NCBI GenBank assembly: GCA_014859965.1
Contig: JACZKQ010000134.1
Coordinates: 18,474 to 82,473, forward strand
DNA: 64,000 nucleotides
DNA from: Phycisphaerae bacterium
GTDB taxonomy: Bacteria > Planctomycetota > Phycisphaerae > Sedimentisphaerales > Anaerohalosphaeraceae
Direction of reading: 5' to 3'
Below are positions 9,168 to 18,181 of the stretch, in pieces. The notes below the pieces were generated by a model that was not told the origin of the DNA, ran no database searches, and saw only the letters and a program-made list of their open reading frames with translations. The translations under genes and the position numbers were made by a program. Within the stretch, counting starts at the first letter, position 1. Each line of letters begins with the position of its first letter.

Positions 9168-10559
9168 ATGAGAACGCACTGGGTTTTAGCCGGATGTATG
9201 GCTCTGGTTATTTGCGGTTTTCGGCTGCCGTCGGCGTTCGGAACGGCGCTGGATGATTATGTTCACCGGCCGGACGCGGCGTTTAAGTATGAGGTCGTTC
9301 GGACGATGGAGAGCCCGGAGGGGACGGGGTACATTCTCGATATGGTATCGCAGTCGTGGCGCAGCGCCGATGAGGTCAATCGGACCGAGTGGCGGCACTG
9401 GGTGCACGTCGCGGTGCCCAAAGCGTTGCGGCATAAGACGGCGATGATGATCGTTGATGGAGGTCGAGTGGGCGAACCCATGCCCGAACGCGTTGATGGG
9501 GCGGTGGCGTCGATTGCCGTGCGGACACAGTCGGTTGTGGCGCGGGTCCGTATGGTGCCGAATCAGCCGTTACGGTTTGCCGGCGAGGATTCCGAGCGGT
9601 GGGAGGATGCGATTATCGCCTACTCATGGGACCGCTTTATTGAAACGGGGGATTCGGACTGGCCGGTGCAGTTGCCGATGGTCAAGTCGGTGGTTCGGGC
9701 GATGGATGCGGTACAGGAACTCGTGAGTCAGCGGCACCAGGCGGCAGTCAAGGCGTTTGTGGTGACCGGGGCGTCGAAGCGGGGTTGGACGACCTGGCTG
9801 ACCGCGGCCGTGGATGCGCGTGTCGCGGCGATCGCGCCGATTGTGATCGACATGCTCAATGCCCGTGAGTCGTTCGATCATCACCGGGCAGTATACGGGT
9901 TTTATGCTCCGGCGGTGCGGGACTACGAGCAAATGGATGTCTTTGCGAGAATCGGGTCGCCGGAAGCGGAAAAGCTGCTGGCGATTGTGGACCCTTACGC
10001 TTACCGGGACAGACTGACGATGCCGAAGTTTATTCTTAATTCGGCGCAGGATCAGTTCTTTCTGCCGGATTCATGGCAGTTCTATTATGACGGGCTGAAA
10101 GGCGATAAGTACCTGCGGTACGTGCCGAACACGGGGCACGGCTTGGAGGATTCCGATGCGATGGAGACGGTCGTAATGTTCTACCAGGGGGTCCTGGAGG
10201 GGTGGAAACTGCCGCGTTTCAAAGTGTCGTATCCGAATGAAGGGATGATCAGCGTGCGGCCGGTGGATGCACCGGCGGCGGTGAGGCTTTGGCAGGCGAC
10301 CAACCCCAATGCGCGGGACTTTCGCATCGATGTGCTGGGCAGGTTGTGGAGCAGCGTGGTGCTGCAGCCTGACGGCGAGGGTCGCTACGTGGCGCAGGTG
10401 GAGAAGCCCGCACAAGGGTTTACGGCATTTTTCATGGAGTTGATGTTTGACAATCCGCGAGGGCATCCGTTGAAGTTTACGACCGGCACGCGGGTGATTC
10501 CGGATGTGAAGCCGTTTGCGGAAAAACCCGCAGCCGCCGTCAAGAAAAAACCGGATTAG
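9168..10559 (+). CDS. PhoPQ-activated pathogenicity-related (PqaA-like) exported hydrolase
   Basis: ATG 9168, preceded by AAGGGG, opens a signal peptide ending near PSAFGTA. The 463-residue product matches the PqaA-type alpha/beta hydrolase family, with the nucleophile region VVTGASKRGWTTW (serine in G-A-S-K-R-G), IAPIVIDMLN, and the late NTGHGLED segment that carries the family's histidine. Members are found in Salmonella and very often in planctomycetes; their substrate is not established. The protein probably acts in the periplasm. It ends two bases from the convergent radical SAM gene. Confidence 0.85.
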   Translation: MRTHWVLAGCMALVICGFRLPSAFGTALDDYVHRPDAAFKYEVVRTMESPEGTGYILDMVSQSWRSADEVNRTEWRHWVHVAVPKALRHKTAMMIVDGGRVGEPMPERVDGAVASIAVRTQSVVARVRMVPNQPLRFAGEDSERWEDAIIAYSWDRFIETGDSDWPVQLPMVKSVVRAMDAVQELVSQRHQAAVKAFVVTGASKRGWTTWLTAAVDARVAAIAPIVIDMLNARESFDHHRAVYGFYAPAVRDYEQMDVFARIGSPEAEKLLAIVDPYAYRDRLTMPKFILNSAQDQFFLPDSWQFYYDGLKGDKYLRYVPNTGHGLEDSDAMETVVMFYQGVLEGWKLPRFKVSYPNEGMISVRPVDAPAAVRLWQATNPNARDFRIDVLGRLWSSVVLQPDGEGRYVAQVEKPAQGFTAFFMELMFDNPRGHPLKFTTGTRVIPDVKPFAEKPAAAVKKKPD

Positions 10560-10560
10560 C

Positions 10561-11994
10561 TCAGTTTTTCATACTCTTCAGGATGTGCCAGTACGCGCCT
10601 CGGGCGCCCTCGGCGATGGCGTTTGCCAGTTCGGTATTGTCGTTGTAGTTGTGGTCGGAGGCGGGCTGAGCGGCGTCGGCGAGGTCGGGCATGGGTGCAA
10701 AAAAGCGGGTATCCCCGGCGATTAGGCCGCGGACGAGATTGGCGGGGGTATCGCCGAGTGCATGGGCGATGTAGAAGGTGGGCTGGAAAAGGTCGACAGT
10801 GCCTTCGTAACGGCGGCGAATGTTGGGGTTGGTTTCGAGTGGCCCTTCGGCGGCTGCGATTCGGGCGATTTCCGTGTGTGGATAGATGCGTATGCCAAGG
10901 GCCGTGCCGGCGCAGTCCGGGTCGATTTGTTTGACAAAGCCGATGGTTCGGGCGACGGTTTCAGGAGTTTCGCCGGGGCCGCCGATCATCAGGTCGATCA
11001 TAACCTCGATACCATGTTTCCTGCAGGCCGTAACGGTGCGGGCGAGGTCTTCGGGCGTGTGCCGCTGGCGGTAGGTTTTGAGCATGGCGGGCGAGCCGGA
11101 ATCCCCGGTGAAATTAATACCCGCGCAGCCAGCGGCTTTCATCGCGGCGGCAAGCGCATCATCGAACGGGGTTGTTGTGAGATAGGCGTACCATCGAAGT
11201 CTGTCGGCGAGTTTGCGGCGGATGAATGCGTCGCAGACTGCCGCGGCGTGATCGCGCGGAATGTTGAATTCGCTGTCGCAGAGATGGAGCACGTCGACAC
11301 CCTTTTTCAGCAGGTACTCGGCTTCGTCAGCCACTTCTGCAGGATTGCGCCGGCGAAGCATCTTACCTTTCGCGAGGTGCTCGGCGCAGTAGATGCAATC
11401 ACGATTGCAGCCGCGTTTGGTTTCGAGGCCGGCCTGGCCGCCGAGGCGAAAATAGGTGCGGTTGTCGAGGGCGTCGCGGCGCGTGGCCAACGTCAGCGTG
11501 TCGGGCCATGCGGGGGGATTGGCGAGGATTGTATCGCCATCCCGCCATAGCAGGCCGGCTATGCCCTGGTAATTCTGCCTGCCTTCGACTGCGCGGTAAA
11601 GTTGGATCAGGGCCTGTTCGCCATCCCCGCGGATGCCCAAATCGGCCCCGGTATACCGGAGGATATGCTCTGGGAAGATCGCGTATCCGACGCCGCCCAG
11701 GACGATGGGCGCGTCGGTGAGTCGGCGGAGGTCGTCGACAATCTTCCTGTGGTCGGGGACGAACCATTGGGCGTTAGGCCAGAAGCAGTCGTCTACGTTG
11801 CGAAGCGTCACACCGACGAGCGTTGGGCTGTGTGCCCCGAAGTAGTCAGCCATTGCTTTCTGGGGGTCATCGACCAGGCAGAGGTCCAGCACCTCGGTTT
11901 GAATGCCCGCTGCCTCGGCCGCGGCGGCCAGATAGTCCAGGCCAATAGGGGCAATCGGCGGCCGCATGCGGTTGGGATTGACAAGGGTAAGCAT
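10561..11994 (-). CDS. B12-binding-domain radical SAM protein
   Basis: The 477-residue product begins with a cobalamin-binding-like Rossmann domain (about residues 1-130, TLVNPNRMRPPIAPIGLDYL) and continues with a radical SAM core containing the CX3CX2C cluster motif in GCNRDCIYC. The segments INFTGDSGS and GIEVMIDLMIGGPGETPETV are typical of the BchE/MiaB-like radical SAM barrel. Members carry out methylations, cyclisations and other radical reactions; the substrate is unknown. ATG 11994 follows GGAGAAAACGT and is preferred over an upstream GTG at 12018. It converges with the PqaA-like gene and has no obvious pathway neighbours. Confidence 0.85.
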   Translation of the reverse strand: MLTLVNPNRMRPPIAPIGLDYLAAAAEAAGIQTEVLDLCLVDDPQKAMADYFGAHSPTLVGVTLRNVDDCFWPNAQWFVPDHRKIVDDLRRLTDAPIVLGGVGYAIFPEHILRYTGADLGIRGDGEQALIQLYRAVEGRQNYQGIAGLLWRDGDTILANPPAWPDTLTLATRRDALDNRTYFRLGGQAGLETKRGCNRDCIYCAEHLAKGKMLRRRNPAEVADEAEYLLKKGVDVLHLCDSEFNIPRDHAAAVCDAFIRRKLADRLRWYAYLTTTPFDDALAAAMKAAGCAGINFTGDSGSPAMLKTYRQRHTPEDLARTVTACRKHGIEVMIDLMIGGPGETPETVARTIGFVKQIDPDCAGTALGIRIYPHTEIARIAAAEGPLETNPNIRRRYEGTVDLFQPTFYIAHALGDTPANLVRGLIAGDTRFFAPMPDLADAAQPASDHNYNDNTELANAIAEGARGAYWHILKSMKN

Positions 11995-12185
11995 ACGTTT
12001 TCTCCGGGCGGTAAGCACTTATATTATGCTGCCGCGGGCCTGCACACAACATCCTGTGACGGTCCTCTGAATCTGTAACCTTTTGAGAGACAGTAATATA
12101 CGTCGACTGGCCGAGCAAATGCAAGGATGGGGTTGAAATCGGCGCGGCCGGCGGATAGACTACGGCCTTTTTGGAGATCAATGCA

Positions 12186-12575
12186 ATGGGTCGAAAGGTG
12201 CGAATTACGGCGGGTCAGGTGACGGTGTCGGCGGAACTTTCGGAGACGCCGACGGCGGAGGCGATCCATGCAGTCCTGCCCATACAGGGGCTGGCGCAGC
12301 GGTGGGGCGGTGAAATCTATTTTTCGACGCCCGTAACGGTCGGAACCGAAGCAGATGCTCGGGAAGAGTTACAAGCAGGCGAGTTGGCGTATTGGGCGCC
12401 GGGCAAGGCATTCTGCGTTTTCTTCGGTCCTACGCCGGCCTCTAACAACGCCGAACCGAAGGCTGCGTCCGCGGTGAACGTGTTCGGGAAGATCACGGGT
12501 GACACGGAGAGCCTTTGGGAGGTCGCTGACGGAGAAGCGGTTGTCGTTGAGTCACTCGAAGGAGAGCGTGCATGA
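12186..12575 (+). CDS. Cyclophilin-like fold protein (TM1367/DUF369 type)
   Basis: A 129-residue protein resembling the TM1367 cyclophilin-like family: RITAGQVTVSAEL, AIHAVLPIQG, GGEIYFSTPV and the conserved PGKAFCVFFGPTPAS stretch. The family has the cyclophilin barrel but is not known to have isomerase activity; function unknown. ATG 12186 lies nine bases after GGAG. Its stop overlaps the start of the C-type lectin gene (ATGA at 12572), implying translational coupling and a shared role. Confidence 0.75.
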   Translation: MGRKVRITAGQVTVSAELSETPTAEAIHAVLPIQGLAQRWGGEIYFSTPVTVGTEADAREELQAGELAYWAPGKAFCVFFGPTPASNNAEPKAASAVNVFGKITGDTESLWEVADGEAVVVESLEGERA

Positions 12576-13309
12576 TCATCACCAAGTCGGTTTTAAACAT
12601 GGTGGCCTATTCAATCGTGTTGGTCCTGATTCTCTTGATGGGCCTGGCGCTGCTGAAAGCCAAGGGGGATAACGCGGACTCTTTGGTCTCGGCGGAGAAG
12701 CTTGCGCAGACGAACAAGATCAGGTTGGATGAGATCGAGAATGCCGTCGAAGAGAAGGTCGATACGGCGGTATCGGCAAAGATGGCTCAACTGAATAGAT
12801 CTTTTGAGGAGAAGTTGAGTCTGCTTCGGGCTCAGGACATCAAGCACCAGCAGCAGTTGATCGATTTGCAGCGCAAGATCGATGCGCCGGCCCAGAGCCA
12901 GAAAGGGCTGACTTGGGTCGTCAACCCCGAGACCCGGCATTCTTATGCACTGATCCCGTTTGCGCTGCCGTGGCATGCGGCCAAGGCGTTTGCCGAGTCC
13001 GAGAAGGGGCATCTGGTGGTGATCAACGACAAGGGAGAAAACGAGTGGCTGGTCCAAACGTTCGGTGCCGACACGGAGTACTGGGCGGGGCTGACCGACG
13101 AGGCGGAGGAAGGAAAGTGGAAGGCCGTCAACGGTGAACCGGTGGAGTATTTCAACTGGGCGCCGGGGGAGCCGGACAACTACCGCAAGAATCAGCACTA
13201 CGTGATGATCAACGCCAAGGCCCCGCACCTGAATCATACAGCGGCGGGGCGCTGGAACGACGTGCCGGCCAATGAGCCGCGCATCGGCATTATCGAGCGG
13301 CCGTTCTAA
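12572..13309 (+). CDS. Membrane-anchored coiled-coil protein with C-type lectin domain
   Basis: The 245-residue product has a short N-terminus, one transmembrane segment (about residues 10-28, MVAYSIVLVLILLMGLALL), a coiled coil (about 40-110) and a C-terminal C-type lectin-like domain (about 113-245). Visible lectin motifs are YWAGLTDEAEEGKW, EPDNY (an EPD variant of the EPN/QPD sugar-binding loop) and RWND. C-type lectin domains bind carbohydrate or protein; here the domain would sit outside the cytoplasmic membrane. ATGA overlap with the cyclophilin-like gene indicates one operon. The ligand is unknown. Confidence 0.82.
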   Translation: MIITKSVLNMVAYSIVLVLILLMGLALLKAKGDNADSLVSAEKLAQTNKIRLDEIENAVEEKVDTAVSAKMAQLNRSFEEKLSLLRAQDIKHQQQLIDLQRKIDAPAQSQKGLTWVVNPETRHSYALIPFALPWHAAKAFAESEKGHLVVINDKGENEWLVQTFGADTEYWAGLTDEAEEGKWKAVNGEPVEYFNWAPGEPDNYRKNQHYVMINAKAPHLNHTAAGRWNDVPANEPRIGIIERPF

Positions 13310-13460
13310 AAAGCATGTCATCAACCGTTGTGGAATCGCTCGGTTTTTCTTCGGGCCGGATTCCGCTGCCAGTAAACAGCTTGTCATCCGGCGCCTTGTG
13401 CATGCCGATGATCTCATAAAAGACCGTCCTGATTCATATGGCGGGCGAGGTTGTCGAGGC

Positions 13461-14402
13461 ATGTGGATAAAAATATTTTTTATTGCGTTGTTGGCATTTA
13501 CGTTTGCCGCTCCATCTTCCGGGCGCGACCTGACCTTTTTCGTCTGGTCGGATACGCATTTCGGGGCGTATGACGATGCCGACATAACGCGTCTGAAGAT
13601 AATCGAGCAGATGAACCGCCTGCCGGGCACAGAATACCCCGCCGAAATTTTCGCGGATGCGACGGTCGGCAGGCCGGAGTTTCTGCTCCATCTTGGCGAT
13701 ATCAGCGAGCATGGGTTTGCGAGCGAGTGGAACGATCCGAATCTCGCCGATCAACGGAGTTACATTCAGACGATCAAACATCTGACCGCGACCGACCAGA
13801 CTTACGAAGTGCTCGGCAATCACGACAGCCGCGGGCGACCCGGCATTCGGCGGCGGATTGCCCGCAAACAGGGCGACACGTTTTATTCGTTTGACGCGCA
13901 AGGCGTGCATTTTGTTGTACTCGATCTTTACAGACATCTCAATACGCAGGTTCCCAGCCTCGACGAGGAGCAACTTGACTGGCTCCAGAGCGATCTGGAC
14001 CGGATCGACGACACCGTGCCGGTGATTATCGCGATGCACGCAGTGCCGCCGCGATGGACGGCCGCCGCCGATGTCCCGCGGGCGGTCTGCAACAGTTTCG
14101 ACCGTCTCTGGAATATCGTCGCAGACAAAAATATTCTGGCATTTCTCCACGGGCACGTGCATGTGGCCCGGTCCGGAAGATGGTATGAATTCGACACGCT
14201 CGCGCCGGCCGGGTTCGCTTACATGCGGCGCCGCTGTCCGCAGGGCGAGCCGGTGTTTGCGGTGGTGCGAATTACGGACGACCGAATGACTGTCTGTGGA
14301 TGGGACTGGGAGAAGGAGCGGTTCTTTAAGGCGCTGGTTTTTGACAAGTCTTTTTCGCCGGCGCCGGAGGACGGATCGCCGTGTACTCTGCCCGGGCCGT
14401 AA
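13461..14402 (+). CDS. Exported calcineurin-like metallophosphoesterase
   Basis: All five metal-binding motifs of the metallophosphoesterase family are visible: WSDTHFG, HLGDISEHG, GNHDSRG, AMHAVPPR and HGHVHVAR. Two metal ions should be held and a phosphoester hydrolysed; the substrate is unknown. ATG 13461 is chosen because it opens a clear signal peptide (MWIKIFFIALLAFTFAAPSS), placing the 313-residue protein in the periplasm; the frame extends further upstream without a good start. The ribosome site is weak (GAGG). Confidence 0.85.
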   Translation: MWIKIFFIALLAFTFAAPSSGRDLTFFVWSDTHFGAYDDADITRLKIIEQMNRLPGTEYPAEIFADATVGRPEFLLHLGDISEHGFASEWNDPNLADQRSYIQTIKHLTATDQTYEVLGNHDSRGRPGIRRRIARKQGDTFYSFDAQGVHFVVLDLYRHLNTQVPSLDEEQLDWLQSDLDRIDDTVPVIIAMHAVPPRWTAAADVPRAVCNSFDRLWNIVADKNILAFLHGHVHVARSGRWYEFDTLAPAGFAYMRRRCPQGEPVFAVVRITDDRMTVCGWDWEKERFFKALVFDKSFSPAPEDGSPCTLPGP

Positions 14403-14552
14403 GCGGCCTCGGCGATTCGTTGTAATACGCTCTGGCGGAGTGTCAATCCCGGGGAGCCGTCGTTTGGCTTTCAGGCGGTGGACGGGCAGTGACGATCCTG
14501 GTATAATCCCTGTATGTGAGCGGCGCGCAGGTTTCTTATGCGGAGGATATAC

Positions 14553-15884
14553 ATGAAAACCATGAGCGGCAAAACAGCGGCAATGAGCCGGCGGGCGTTT
14601 TTGAGAGCGGCGGCCGGCGGGGCGCTGGCAGCGCCTTATATTGTCAGTGCCCGGGCCCTGGGCAAGGACGGCGTGCCCGCGGCGAGCGAACGGATCACAA
14701 TGGCGGCCATCGGCGTGGGCGGGCAGGGGATGCATGATACGCGGTCGCTGCTGAACGACGCGCGGGTGCAGTATGTGGCGGTCTGCGACGTTCAAAAGAA
14801 GAACGCCGAGCGGGCCCGCCAGATCGTTGCGGAGCATTACGGGGGTGATGGTGCATACCCGGGTTGCCAGGTGTACAGCGATTTCAGACAAATCCTTCAG
14901 CGCCCGGATATCGATGCGGTCAACATCGCCGCACCGGACCACTGGCACGCGATCATTGCCATCCAGGCGGCTCAGGCGGGTAAGGACATTTACTGTCAGA
15001 AGCCGCTGTCGCTGACGGTCGAGCAGGGGCGCAAGATGGCGCAAGCGGCCAAACGCTACGGGGTGGTCTTCCAGACGGGCACGCAGCAGCGGTCCGAGGA
15101 GCGTTTTCGGCGGGCGTGCGAACTGGTGCGTAACGGGCGGATCGGCAAGGTGCGCAGTGTGGAGGTGGAGGTGCCCGGCAGCCAGGCGGCCGACGGATTC
15201 TATGAGGACCCCATGCCGGAGGGTTTCGATTACGACATGTGGCTGGGTCCGGCCCCTGCGGCGCCGTTTGCGTACAAGCGCATAGACCCGTTCGGGTGGC
15301 GGTGGATATTCGATTATGCGGGCGGTTGCGTAACGGATTGGGGGGCGCACCATATAGACATTGCGCAGTGGGGCTTGGGGACAACCCTTACCGGGCCGGT
15401 GGAGGTCGAAGGCGAGGCGGTATATCCGGCCAAGGGCATGTATAATACGGCGCTGCACTGGCGGTATCAGTGCCGCTATAAGAACGGCGTGACGCTGACA
15501 TGCTTTGCGAAAGATGAGCTGCGGCTGCCGAATTTCCCCAACGGCGTGAAGTTCATCGGCGACAGCGGGTGGCTGTACGTAAACCGGGGCGGTATGGACG
15601 CTGAGCCGAAGTCGATCCTGCAGGAGAAGATCGGGCCGGACGAGACCCACTTATATGTGTCGAAGGATCACTATCGCAACTTCATCGACTGCGTGATTTC
15701 CCGACAGACGCCGGCAGCGTGCGTGGAGGAGGCGCATCGGTCGGTGACGATCTGCCACCTGGCGAACATCGCGATGCGGCTGCAATGCCTGGTGCGATGG
15801 AACCCGGACACTGAGCAGATCCTCGGCGATGAAGCGGCGTCTCGCATGCTTTCGCGGCCCATGCGGCCGCCGTGGCGGTTATAA
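14553..15884 (+). CDS. Tat-exported Gfo/Idh/MocA family oxidoreductase
   Basis: ATG 14553 lies six bases after GGAGG. The product (443 residues) begins with a twin-arginine signal (SRRAFLRAAAGG), then an NAD(P)-binding Rossmann fold (MAAIGVGGQGMHD) with the family's NIAAPDHWHA and CQKPLSLTVEQG motifs; the lysine of the latter belongs to the usual E/CKP catalytic motif. The C-terminal half (WGAHHIDIAQWGL) is typical of the branch expanded in planctomycetes. Such enzymes oxidise or epimerise sugars; export by Tat fits folding with cofactor in the cytoplasm. The substrate is not identifiable. Confidence 0.88.
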   Translation: MKTMSGKTAAMSRRAFLRAAAGGALAAPYIVSARALGKDGVPAASERITMAAIGVGGQGMHDTRSLLNDARVQYVAVCDVQKKNAERARQIVAEHYGGDGAYPGCQVYSDFRQILQRPDIDAVNIAAPDHWHAIIAIQAAQAGKDIYCQKPLSLTVEQGRKMAQAAKRYGVVFQTGTQQRSEERFRRACELVRNGRIGKVRSVEVEVPGSQAADGFYEDPMPEGFDYDMWLGPAPAAPFAYKRIDPFGWRWIFDYAGGCVTDWGAHHIDIAQWGLGTTLTGPVEVEGEAVYPAKGMYNTALHWRYQCRYKNGVTLTCFAKDELRLPNFPNGVKFIGDSGWLYVNRGGMDAEPKSILQEKIGPDETHLYVSKDHYRNFIDCVISRQTPAACVEEAHRSVTICHLANIAMRLQCLVRWNPDTEQILGDEAASRMLSRPMRPPWRL

Positions 15885-15885
15885 T

Positions 15886-16722
15886 ATGGAGCCCATGACC
15901 GGCATTATCATTGTACTGGCTGGCGTTGCGGCCTGCGTGATGTTCGGCTGTTGGCGGATCAAGTCCCGGCACACGCGCCGCCGCGAACTTATGGCGGCGC
16001 CGTTTCCCGATGAATGGCAGGAGATTTGCCGCCGCACTGTGGGGCTTTACAATCGGCTGCCAAACGATCTGCAAAAGCAACTGCACGGGCTCGTGAACGT
16101 ATTTCTGGACGAGAAGCGGTTCTACGGGTGCAAGGGGCTGGAGATCACCGATGAAATTCGGGTGACGATTGCCGCGCAGGCCTGCATGCTGCTGCTGAAT
16201 AGGCCGACGGGCTTTTTCCGCAGACTCAAGACCATCTACGTATATCCTCAGACCTATGTGGCCAAAGAGACGATACGCGACGGCATTATCGAGATCGAGG
16301 GCCACAGCGTTCGCCTTGGCGAGTCGTGGCAGCGCGGACCGGTTGTCCTGGCGTGGGACAGCGTTCGAGGCGGAGCGAGGAACATAGAAGACGGTGCAAA
16401 CGTGGTCCTGCACGAGTTTGCGCATCAACTGGACCAGGAAGACGGCGAGGCCGACGGCGCGCCCGTGCTCGACGGGCGGTCCGGTTATGCCGCCTGGTCG
16501 CGGGTGCTGGGCGGTGAGTACAAGGAGTTGTGCGACAAGGCGAAGCGGGGGCGCTATTCGGACATCAACGCGTACGGGGCGACGCATCCGGCCGAGTTTT
16601 TCGCGGTAACCACGGAGGCTTTTTTTGAAAAACCGAAGCAGATGCAGCGGAAACATCCGGAGTTGTACGAGCAACTGAAAAATTACTATAAGCTCGACCC
16701 GGCGGCGTGGCCGGAGAAATGA
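15886..16722 (+). CDS. MtfA-like zinc metallopeptidase with membrane anchor
   Basis: The HEFAHQLDQEDG motif contains the HExxH zinc site typical of the MtfA (DUF980) family, and the THPAEFFAVTTEAFFEKP segment is also characteristic, with its glutamates likely to complete the site. E. coli MtfA is a soluble aminopeptidase that binds the Mlc repressor; this protein instead starts with a transmembrane segment (about residues 5-24, TGIIIVLAGVAACVMFGCW). The family assignment is firm, while any link to sugar-transport control is not shown here. It starts one base after the oxidoreductase stop; ATG 15895 is an alternative. Confidence 0.83.
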   Translation: MEPMTGIIIVLAGVAACVMFGCWRIKSRHTRRRELMAAPFPDEWQEICRRTVGLYNRLPNDLQKQLHGLVNVFLDEKRFYGCKGLEITDEIRVTIAAQACMLLLNRPTGFFRRLKTIYVYPQTYVAKETIRDGIIEIEGHSVRLGESWQRGPVVLAWDSVRGGARNIEDGANVVLHEFAHQLDQEDGEADGAPVLDGRSGYAAWSRVLGGEYKELCDKAKRGRYSDINAYGATHPAEFFAVTTEAFFEKPKQMQRKHPELYEQLKNYYKLDPAAWPEK

Positions 16723-16732
16723 AGGGGTTGCG

Positions 16733-18079
16733 GTGAGAGACAAAGTAGTATGCATCGTGTTTGTCAGTGTGATGGCGTGGGCGACCTGTGCCCCATGCGC
16801 AGCCGCAACGGCGGCGCCGGAGGTGCTGGAGGTTATGGATGTATCCCCCGTGTGGTCGGCGCATCCGGTGGGTTTCTGCCTGCTTAGCGCGGGACAGCAC
16901 CAATACGTTGCGTATTACGATGCCCAGCGGCGGATGACCGTGGCGAGCCGCACGCTTAACGAGCAGAAATGGCATTACGAAATACTGGACTCAAGTCTGG
17001 GTTGGGACAGTCACAACTATATCACCATGGCGATAGACGAGGCGGGTTGCTTGCATGTGGCGGGGAATATGCACTGCGTGCCGCTGGTTTATTTTCGAAG
17101 CGAACGGCCGCACGATCTTTCCACGTTGCGGCGGGTAAAGCAGATGACCGGGCAATTGGAGCAGCGCTGTACGTATCCTGTTTTCATCGACGCAGACGGG
17201 GCTCTGATCTTCCGCTATCGCGACGGCGGCAGCGGCAACGGCAATGAGATTTACAATGTGTACGATGCGGCGACACAGACGTGGCGGCGCTTGCTGGATA
17301 CACCGCTGACCGACGGCCGCGGCCGAATGAACGCCTATCCGAAGGGCCCGGTGAAAGGGCCGGACGGGTGGTTTCACCTGACGTGGATATGGCGGGATAC
17401 GCCGGACTGCGCGACAAATCACGATCTGTCGTATGCCAGGAGCACGGACCTGGTCCAATGGTGTACTGCCGACGGGCGCAAGATTGATCCGCCCATGACA
17501 ACGGATACGCGGGGTGTAGTGGTCGATCCGATTCCATCCCATGCCGGCCTGATCAACGGCACGGGCAGCGTGGGTTTCGATTCTCAAAATCGGGTGCTGA
17601 TCGCCTACCATAAGTTCGACGCCAACGGGCATACGCAGGCGTACGTCGCGCGATGGCAGAACGGGGCGTGGGTGATCCGGCAGGTGAGTGACTGGACCTG
17701 GCGGTGGGATTTCAGCGGGGGCGGCTCCATTAATTTCGATATCGTTCTGGGTGCGGTGACGTGCGAGCCGGACGGCACGCTGGGGCTTTCGTATCGACAT
17801 AAGGAATACGGCAGCGGTATCTGGCGGCTTGATGAAGAGACGCTCAAGCCCATCGGCCGCATCGCACGACGCGCGACGATTCCATCGCACCTCGGCAAGC
17901 CCGAGAGCGATTTTGCAGGCATGCAGGTGCGATGGGCGCACGACAAAGGCGGCGCCGCGGACGGTGCAGCCTACGTACTGCGTTGGGAGACGCTGGATCG
18001 AAACCGCGACCGTCCGCGTTCCGGGCCTCTGCCGGATCCCTCTGAATTGCGGCTGTACAAATTGTCGAAGCCGAACTGA
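16733..18079 (+). CDS. Exported BNR_4 beta-propeller protein, possible polysaccharide lyase relative
   Basis: GTG 16733 follows AAGGGG ten bases after the peptidase gene's stop and opens a signal peptide of about 25 residues. The 448-residue product resembles the BNR_4 (PF15892) propeller group: QYVAYYDAQRRMTVASR near residue 60, WDSHNYITMAIDEAGCLHVAGNMH near 85-115, and GWFHLTWIWRD near 215. Seven-bladed propellers of this group include ulvan and related uronate lyases (PL24/PL25), but equally many members have no known activity. The conserved histidines (SHNY, GNMH) would suit a lyase; this is inference. Confidence 0.7.
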   Translation: MRDKVVCIVFVSVMAWATCAPCAAATAAPEVLEVMDVSPVWSAHPVGFCLLSAGQHQYVAYYDAQRRMTVASRTLNEQKWHYEILDSSLGWDSHNYITMAIDEAGCLHVAGNMHCVPLVYFRSERPHDLSTLRRVKQMTGQLEQRCTYPVFIDADGALIFRYRDGGSGNGNEIYNVYDAATQTWRRLLDTPLTDGRGRMNAYPKGPVKGPDGWFHLTWIWRDTPDCATNHDLSYARSTDLVQWCTADGRKIDPPMTTDTRGVVVDPIPSHAGLINGTGSVGFDSQNRVLIAYHKFDANGHTQAYVARWQNGAWVIRQVSDWTWRWDFSGGGSINFDIVLGAVTCEPDGTLGLSYRHKEYGSGIWRLDEETLKPIGRIARRATIPSHLGKPESDFAGMQVRWAHDKGGAADGAAYVLRWETLDRNRDRPRSGPLPDPSELRLYKLSKPN

Positions 18080-18181
18080 CACGGGCCGACGTTGGGACAG
18101 CGGCGCAGGTTTTGATGTTTCTGCTTGCACAATTCGCAATTGTGAGGCAAGATGACAAGTGGCTGCACGTGAGGACTTGGC

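Noticed and set aside
13434..15650. 738-residue minus-strand open frame
   Set aside because: Antisense to the metallophosphoesterase and Gfo/Idh genes, both with intact motifs.
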